Shown here in pieces: positions 5,214 through 8,400 of a DNA stretch of 8,400 bases. Under the pieces are notes generated by a model. It did not search any database and was not told the origin of the DNA. It saw only the letters and a list, made by a program, of their open reading frames with translations. Position 1 is the stretch's first letter, and every line of letters begins with the position of its first letter. This stretch comes from Actinomycetota bacterium. GTDB lineage: Bacteria > Actinomycetota > Actinomycetes > Nanopelagicales > Nanopelagicaceae. Location of the stretch: positions 1 to 8,400 of the forward strand of contig CANKCT010000026.1 of the NCBI GenBank assembly GCA_947480465.1, given 5' to 3'. The translations under genes and the position numbers were made by a program.

Positions 5214-6235
5214 TGGATCTTGCCTTCTGCTCGATGAATCAAAGTATTAACCGCATCACCAAAGCCAGCAAAGGCTTGATTAGTTGTTTGTCCTGCCCTA
5301 TATCGAGCCCAGATCTGTTGAATGATTACCGCTAATCTAAAGAGCCCAAAGACTTCATAAAATGTAAAGTCTGCGCAGTTGCGTCCACTGAGTTGAATGT
5401 ATTTAGAGACAAATTCTTCTCTCGTTGGCATTCCTAGCAAATGACTTGGCTGTCGGCGTAAGGATGCAAACATTGGCTCGTCATCTCGGTCGACCCAATA
5501 GGCCAGAGCAGATCCCAAGTCCATCAAGGGATCACCAACGGTTGCCAGCTCCCAATCTAAAACACCAGCAATACACCCACGCTCTAAATCAAAGACAACG
5601 TTATCGATTCTCCAATCACCATGAATTATGCAGGAATCAACATCTTCTGGTTTGTTCGCATCTAACCAGGCCATTACTTTTTCACTATCGGGCACATCAT
5701 CGGTAAGCGCATTTCGATATCGCTTTGACCAACCTTCTACTTGTCGCTGCACATATCCCGGACCTTTATTTAACTCTGCCAAAATTGATGAATCAACTGC
5801 GTGCAATTGCACTAATCCATTTATCAATGAACCAGCCATTACTTCGATATCTGCAACTGATATCTCTTCTGTAATGTCGCGGCGAAAGATCTGTCCAACA
5901 ACTCTTTCCATCACATAGAAATCAGAGCCCATCACAGTTTGGTCTTGGCACAATGCAATCATGCCCGGTACTAATGAATACACAGGCTGCAATCTGGATT
6001 GAATCAGATACTCACGTTTCATATCATGGGCAGAAACCGCTTTTGTCCCAACAGGCGGCCTGCGCAAAACTAGTTCGCGATCAGGATACTTCAGTAAATA
6101 GGTCAGATTGGATGCACCACTTCGGAATTGCAAAACCTCTGGCTGTACATCCTGACTGATAAGCGGTCCAAGCCATGCATGCATTGAAGCAACATCAAAG
6201 CGATCCTCTTGGCGAACCGCGGTTACATCACTCAT
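5210..6235 (-). CDS. APH/ACAD10-11-type phosphotransferase (hydroxyacyl-CoA kinase candidate)
   Basis: This 341-residue protein has the aminoglycoside phosphotransferase / choline kinase fold. Visible motifs are the nucleotide loop R-S-G-A-S-N-L-T-Y (38-46), L-V-L-R-R-P-P (55-61) with Arg at the usual Lys site as common in this subgroup, M-K-R-E-Y (72-76), the catalytic loop I-H-G-D-W-R-I-D-N (204-212; D207, N212) and the metal site L-D-W-E (226-229; D227). The closest well-known relatives are the kinase domains of ACAD10 and ACAD11 and LvaA, which phosphorylate 4-hydroxyacyl-CoA, rather than antibiotic-resistance enzymes. The gene shares 4-nt ATGA overlaps with the acyl-CoA dehydrogenase upstream and the alcohol dehydrogenase downstream. 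Family assignment is firm; the exact substrate is inferred from the neighbour. Confidence 0.93.
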   Translation of the reverse strand: MSDVTAVRQEDRFDVASMHAWLGPLISQDVQPEVLQFRSGASNLTYLLKYPDRELVLRRPPVGTKAVSAHDMKREYLIQSRLQPVYSLVPGMIALCQDQTVMGSDFYVMERVVGQIFRRDITEEISVADIEVMAGSLINGLVQLHAVDSSILAELNKGPGYVQRQVEGWSKRYRNALTDDVPDSEKVMAWLDANKPEDVDSCIIHGDWRIDNVVFDLERGCIAGVLDWELATVGDPLMDLGSALAYWVDRDDEPMFASLRRQPSHLLGMPTREEFVSKYIQLSGRNCADFTFYEVFGLFRLAVIIQQIWARYRAGQTTNQAFAGFGDAVNTLIHRAEGKIQ

Positions 6236-7452
6236 GACAAATAAGGTTTGATTTCTAAACGTGCGATATCGCGGATGTGGACTTCATCAGGCCCATCGAC
6301 TATACGCAAAACTCGAATTCCGGCATACAACGAAGCGAGTGGAGTATCTTGGCTAACACCTGCGCCACCATAACTTTGAATCGCATGATCAATAATGCGC
6401 TCTGCCATCTGTGGCACTGCAACCTTGATTGCGGCAATTTCTTTACGGGCACCTTTTGCACCCACAGTGTCAATCATCCATGCAGTTTTTAGCACCAACA
6501 ATCGCGCCTGTTCAATGTCGATGCGGGCTTGCGCAATCCATTGTTGAATAACACCTTGTTGCACTAGTTCTCTTCCAAAGGCCTCACGAGTTGCTGTTCT
6601 CTTTATCATCAATGACAAGGCCCGCTCTGCCATACCGATGGCGCGCATACAGTGGTGAACTCTTCCAGGTCCAAGTCGAGCTTGCGCCAATGCAAAGCCT
6701 TCACCCTCTGGTCCTAAAAGATTTACAGCGGGGACTCGTACATTGGTAAATGTAACTTCGGCATGACCATGCTGATCGGCGTATCCAAAGACAGTCAAGT
6801 TACGAACAACTCTCACACCAGGAGTATTAATTGGAACTAACACCATTGATTGTTGGTGATGTGCATCTGCATCTGGGTTAGTCTTTCCCATAACAATTAA
6901 AATCTCGCAGCGCTCATCCATCGCACCTGTGGTCCACCACTTTGTACCATTTATTACATAATCATCACCATCGCGAATAATCGAAGTCCTAATATTTCGT
7001 GCATCACTAGATGCCACATCAGGTTCAGTCATTGCAAAACCAGATCGAATTCGACCATCCAACAAAGGTTCTAACCAACGCGTCTTCTGTTCTTCTGTTG
7101 CAAACATATCCAGCAACTCCATATTGCCAGTATCAGGTGCGGCGCAGTTAATTGCTTCAGGTGCAATCTCAGGCGACCACCCGGTAATTTCAGCCAAGGT
7201 GGCATACTCAGTAACAGTTAAACCATGATGCGGATCCTTGCTATGAGGCAGAAATAGGTTCCATAAACCCTGAGCCCTTGCCTTTACTTTGAGCTCTTCA
7301 ATAACTGCAGGTAATCCATGTGGCTTACCTGCCGCCGCCAACTGCTCCCGCTGATGTTCATACACTGCCTCTGCTGGAAAGACCTCTGTATCCATGAAGG
7401 CTTGTAGTTTGGCTGTGTACTCGCTTGTCTTAGCGCTCAGAGTGAAATCCAT
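6232..7452 (-). CDS. Acyl-CoA dehydrogenase, ACAD10/11 (LvaC)-like
   Basis: This flavoenzyme of 406 residues is the first gene of the operon. Motifs: [15 protein letters not shown] (136-150), the FAD/substrate loop of acyl-CoA dehydrogenases; [11 protein letters not shown] (167-177); R-T-A-T-R-E-A-F-G (285-293); Q-S-Y-G-G-A-G-V-S (359-367); and V-D-G-P-D-E-V-H (385-392). The last motif aligns with the Y-E-G-T segment of medium-chain acyl-CoA dehydrogenase, placing D386 where the catalytic Glu normally sits. The D-G-P-D-E-V-H form is typical of the ACAD10/11-like group. With the kinase encoded next, the likely job is elimination of phosphate from phosphorylated hydroxyacyl-CoA to an enoyl-CoA, not only simple desaturation. 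A TAAGGT box 6 nt before the ATG suggests a leaderless operon mRNA. Confidence 0.94.
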   Translation of the reverse strand: MDFTLSAKTSEYTAKLQAFMDTEVFPAEAVYEHQREQLAAAGKPHGLPAVIEELKVKARAQGLWNLFLPHSKDPHHGLTVTEYATLAEITGWSPEIAPEAINCAAPDTGNMELLDMFATEEQKTRWLEPLLDGRIRSGFAMTEPDVASSDARNIRTSIIRDGDDYVINGTKWWTTGAMDERCEILIVMGKTNPDADAHHQQSMVLVPINTPGVRVVRNLTVFGYADQHGHAEVTFTNVRVPAVNLLGPEGEGFALAQARLGPGRVHHCMRAIGMAERALSLMIKRTATREAFGRELVQQGVIQQWIAQARIDIEQARLLVLKTAWMIDTVGAKGARKEIAAIKVAVPQMAERIIDHAIQSYGGAGVSQDTPLASLYAGIRVLRIVDGPDEVHIRDIARLEIKPYLS

Positions 7453-7458
7453 GCCTTA

Positions 7459-7464
7459 ACCTTA
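7459..7464 (-). promoter_or_regulatory. Putative -10 box of the ACAD-kinase-ADH operon
   Basis: The minus strand reads TAAGGT, then six bases, then the ATG at 7452, the same leaderless layout seen elsewhere in the window. On the plus strand the overlapping bases 7457-7462 read TAACCT, a possible -10 for the divergent short-chain dehydrogenase. No clear -35 boxes were found. Confidence 0.4.
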
Positions 7465-7482
7465 CGCAGTCTGACCCAATTT

Positions 7483-7488
7483 GAGGAG
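7483..7488 (+). promoter_or_regulatory. Shine-Dalgarno site of the short-chain dehydrogenase
   Basis: GAGGAG ends 5 nt before the ATG at 7494. It fixes this start over the ATG at 7503. It is the clearest ribosome binding site in the window and sets this gene apart from the leaderless-type starts around it. Confidence 0.7.
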
Positions 7489-7493
7489 AGCTC

Positions 7494-8255
7494 ATGAGCG
7501 TGATGGATCGTTTTCGTTTAGATGGAAAGGTCGCTGTAGTCACAGGGGCATCATCAGGTCTTGGCGTCGCATTCGCAAAAGCCTTGGCCGAGGCTGGTGC
7601 CGATGTTGTTCTCGGAGCGCGTCGCGTCGATCGCCTTGTCGATACCGGTGCATTAGTAACTGCAGCTGGCAGAAACTTTGCATCCTTGCAAACCGATGTG
7701 ACTCAACCAGAACAATGTGAGCAATTAATTGCACATGCAATAAAGAGCTTTGGTCGCGTTGACATCTTGGTCAACAATGCAGGCGTTGGCACCGCGGTTC
7801 CTGCAACACATGAAACTCCAGAACAGTTTAAATCAGTTATCGATGTCAACCTCTTTGGCGCTTATTGGATGGCACAAGCATTTGCAAAGGCAAACACCAA
7901 CGGTGGTGCAATCGTCAACATCTCAAGTGTCCTCGGCATCAAACCTCAAGGCTTACCCCAAGCTGCCTATGCATCGAGCAAAGCTGGACTAATTGGTTTA
8001 ACCCGCGACTTAGCTGCGCAATGGACTGGCCGCAAAAACATTCGCGTCAACGCACTTGCCCCAGGGTTCTTTCCATCTGAGATGAGCGATGAACTACCTG
8101 AAGATATGGTCAACAAAATAAAGTTGCTGACTCCCGCAGGTCGCCTAGGCGATCCTGAAGAGTTAGCAGCTACTTTAATTTGGTTAGTCAGCGATGCATC
8201 CAGTTATGTAACAGGAATTACAGTTCCCGTCGATGGCGGATTGGTCATGCCGTAA
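7494..8255 (+). CDS. Short-chain dehydrogenase/reductase (classical SDR)
   Basis: The length of 253 residues is normal for a classical SDR. Motifs: T-G-A-S-S-G-L-G (17-24) dinucleotide loop, D68 in the T-D-V segment, N-N-A-G (94-97), N119, catalytic S145, Y159 and K163 (Y-A-S-S-K), then A-P-G-F (about 188-191) and the C-terminal V-D-G-G. Arginines after the second strand (G-A-R-R, 41-44) favour NADP(H), though this is only suggestive. The product resembles 3-oxoacyl-ACP reductase / 3-hydroxyacyl-CoA dehydrogenase types, and fabG-like naming would be unsafe. It is divergent from the acyl-CoA dehydrogenase operon with 41 nt between starts and probably works in the same pathway, as LvaD does in levulinate catabolism. 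Its 3' end overlaps the convergent frame at 8245 by 11 nt. Confidence 0.93.
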   Translation: MSVMDRFRLDGKVAVVTGASSGLGVAFAKALAEAGADVVLGARRVDRLVDTGALVTAAGRNFASLQTDVTQPEQCEQLIAHAIKSFGRVDILVNNAGVGTAVPATHETPEQFKSVIDVNLFGAYWMAQAFAKANTNGGAIVNISSVLGIKPQGLPQAAYASSKAGLIGLTRDLAAQWTGRKNIRVNALAPGFFPSEMSDELPEDMVNKIKLLTPAGRLGDPEELAATLIWLVSDASSYVTGITVPVDGGLVMP

Positions 8256-8400
8256 TCACTTGCGCAGAGGCAGTGGCAGAGTCAACCCCCAATACTTCTT
8301 TCTGCACTGAGAGTATGTAGGTCAAGTCAGTTACCGCAGCGTTACTGGTAACTGACACATCCTGAGTTATCTTTTGATTAGTAATCGTGCAGCCATTGAA
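8245..8400 (-). CDS. C-terminal end of an unrecognised protein
   Basis: One minus-strand frame stays open from the right window edge to a TGA at 8247-8245, giving 51 residues that begin F-N-G-C-T-I-T-N-Q-K and end A-S-A-Q-V-I-T-A. The two other minus frames and two of the plus frames close early, and the third plus frame also reaches a stop. The residue make-up (Thr, Val, Ser, Ala rich, few charges) would suit an exported or surface beta-rich protein. There is no recognisable motif and no start in view. It would converge with and overlap the short-chain dehydrogenase by 11 nt. Confidence 0.5.
   Translation of the reverse strand, partial: FNGCTITNQKITQDVSVTSNAAVTDLTYILSVQKEVLGVDSATASAQVITA

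Noticed and set aside
5425..6159. Plus-strand open frames opposite the kinase gene
   Set aside because: They are antisense to a protein with intact catalytic motifs and show no recognisable domain.
5210..6235. Aminoglycoside resistance kinase
   Set aside because: The APH fold is shared with ACAD10/11 and LvaA kinases, and coupling to an acyl-CoA dehydrogenase makes an antibiotic target unlikely.

Overview
The window looks like chromosome from a low- to mid-GC planktonic actinobacterium, probably of the freshwater acI / Nanopelagicales type. This is an inference from three things: a complete actinobacterial-type heliorhodopsin, very tight gene packing, and repeated use of a TAnnnT box 6-7 nt before a start codon (leaderless transcription, common in Actinobacteria). 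No rRNA, tRNA, CRISPR array, insertion sequence or phage gene was seen.

Left part (1-1528): the 5' end of an isochorismatase-like cysteine hydrolase on the minus strand is divergent from a small DUF1905 protein on the plus strand, with a 16-bp dyad between their start regions. A DUF4236 protein with a TPR-like C-terminal half follows. It converges on the next gene across a short intergenic palindrome.

Middle part (1566-4090, minus strand): in transcription order a Tat-exported polysaccharide deacetylase, a heliorhodopsin and a CPBP-family membrane protease. The heliorhodopsin and CPBP genes each carry the same 26-bp element (24/26 identical), then a 13-nt spacer of unrelated sequence, then TAnnnT, then 7 nt, then ATG. 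This is the most striking signal in the window: a shared promoter design that predicts joint control of a heliorhodopsin and an intramembrane protease. It also moves both starts 13 codons downstream of the longest open frames.

Right part (4230-8255): a minus-strand operon, acyl-CoA dehydrogenase then aminoglycoside-phosphotransferase-like kinase then zinc-type alcohol dehydrogenase, in which both junctions are 4-nt ATGA overlaps. A divergent short-chain dehydrogenase starts 41 nt away. The kinase plus acyl-CoA dehydrogenase pair is the two-gene counterpart of fused ACAD10/ACAD11 and of the LvaA/LvaC pair of levulinate catabolism. The cluster is therefore best read as catabolism of hydroxyacyl-CoA compounds: the dehydrogenases interconvert alcohol and carbonyl, the kinase phosphorylates the hydroxyl, and the ACAD-like enzyme eliminates phosphate and gives a product that can enter beta-oxidation. 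The window closes with the C-terminal end of an unrecognised minus-strand protein.
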